Source: Azonexus sp. (GTDB lineage Bacteria > Pseudomonadota > Gammaproteobacteria > Burkholderiales > Rhodocyclaceae). Taken from it: a stretch of DNA of 7,530 nucleotides. The position numbers were made by a program, and so were the translations under genes. The DNA is taken from assembly GCA_023150195.1 (NCBI GenBank), contig JAKLLI010000083.1, positions 1 through 7,530 on the forward strand, written 5' to 3'. The notes under the pieces are model-generated. The model saw only the letters and a program-made list of their open reading frames with translations. It did no database searches and had not been told where the DNA came from. Positions 7,385 to 7,530 of the stretch are shown here, in pieces. How positions within the stretch are numbered: position 1 is the stretch's first letter; the number at the start of each line of letters is the position of its first letter.

Positions 7385-7530
7385 AGGCGATGATGAGTGT
7401 GCTGATCAACAAATGGTCACGTGCTTTTTCTTGAAATGCGCAACCTGAAAATTCCTGCAACGGGCAATCCGTGCGTGCTTAGTACGAGCTAATCCATTAC
7501 CATCACTACTTTTGGTGAGTGAACTTAACC

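Larger units (their letters stand above)
7288..7530. other. rne leader and upstream region, no recognised gene
   Basis: This stretch holds the rne ribosome binding site and presumably its promoter. On the plus strand a 14-codon reading frame (7390-7434) follows a strong GGGAGG. Beyond 7435 I see no coding start with a ribosome binding site, no tRNA and no strong repeat. In E. coli the gene divergent from rne is rluC, so a plus-strand gene may begin just beyond the window. The GTG at 7515 has no Shine-Dalgarno and I do not call it. Confidence 0.5.

Noticed and set aside
6169..7434. 421-codon open frame on the plus strand
   Set aside because: It is antisense to the conserved catalytic half of RNase E and has no recognisable motif. 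Only its last 15 codons lie outside rne.
7515..7530. GTG start of a plus-strand gene (possible rluC) at the window edge
   Set aside because: It has no Shine-Dalgarno, and only five codons are visible, with no match to the RluC N-terminus that I know.

Overview
The window reads as ordinary chromosomal DNA of a betaproteobacterium. UvrB and RNase E have the wording I know from that class, and the aromatic aminotransferase is close to E. coli TyrB. A member of the Rhodocyclales (Dechloromonas/Azonexus-like) is my best guess, but that is from memory and not proven. There is no sign of a mobile element, phage, CRISPR array, tRNA or rRNA. All five protein genes belong to known families, and I see no undescribed system among them.

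Layout from left to right. (1) Positions 1-521 (+) hold the C-terminal part of a WcaJ-type undecaprenyl-phosphate sugar phosphotransferase, probably the edge of an exopolysaccharide locus to the left. (2) A perfect bidirectional hairpin terminator at 581-606 separates it from a convergent aromatic-amino-acid/aspartate aminotransferase (tyrB-like, 627-1832, -). (3) A 75-bp divergent spacer (1833-1907) carries a near-perfect 23-bp palindrome and separates the aminotransferase from uvrB (1908-3980, +). (4) uvrB overlaps a low-molecular-weight protein tyrosine phosphatase gene (3977-4459, +) in an ATGA stop/start, so the two form an operon. (5) A second bidirectional terminator (4528-4557), with a C(UUCG)G loop on the minus strand, separates the phosphatase gene from the convergent rne (4573-7287, -). 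(6) The last 243 bases are the rne leader and upstream region, with no recognised gene.

The genes do not form one pathway. They cover cell-surface polysaccharide initiation, amino-acid metabolism, nucleotide excision repair, protein dephosphorylation and RNA turnover. The points worth a second look are regulatory or at the level of protein tails: the palindrome between tyrB and uvrB, the lack of a visible LexA box and weak ribosome binding site at uvrB, the coupling of uvrB to a phosphatase, a hairpin that may cover the rne ribosome binding site, and short repeated motifs at the very end of RNase E.
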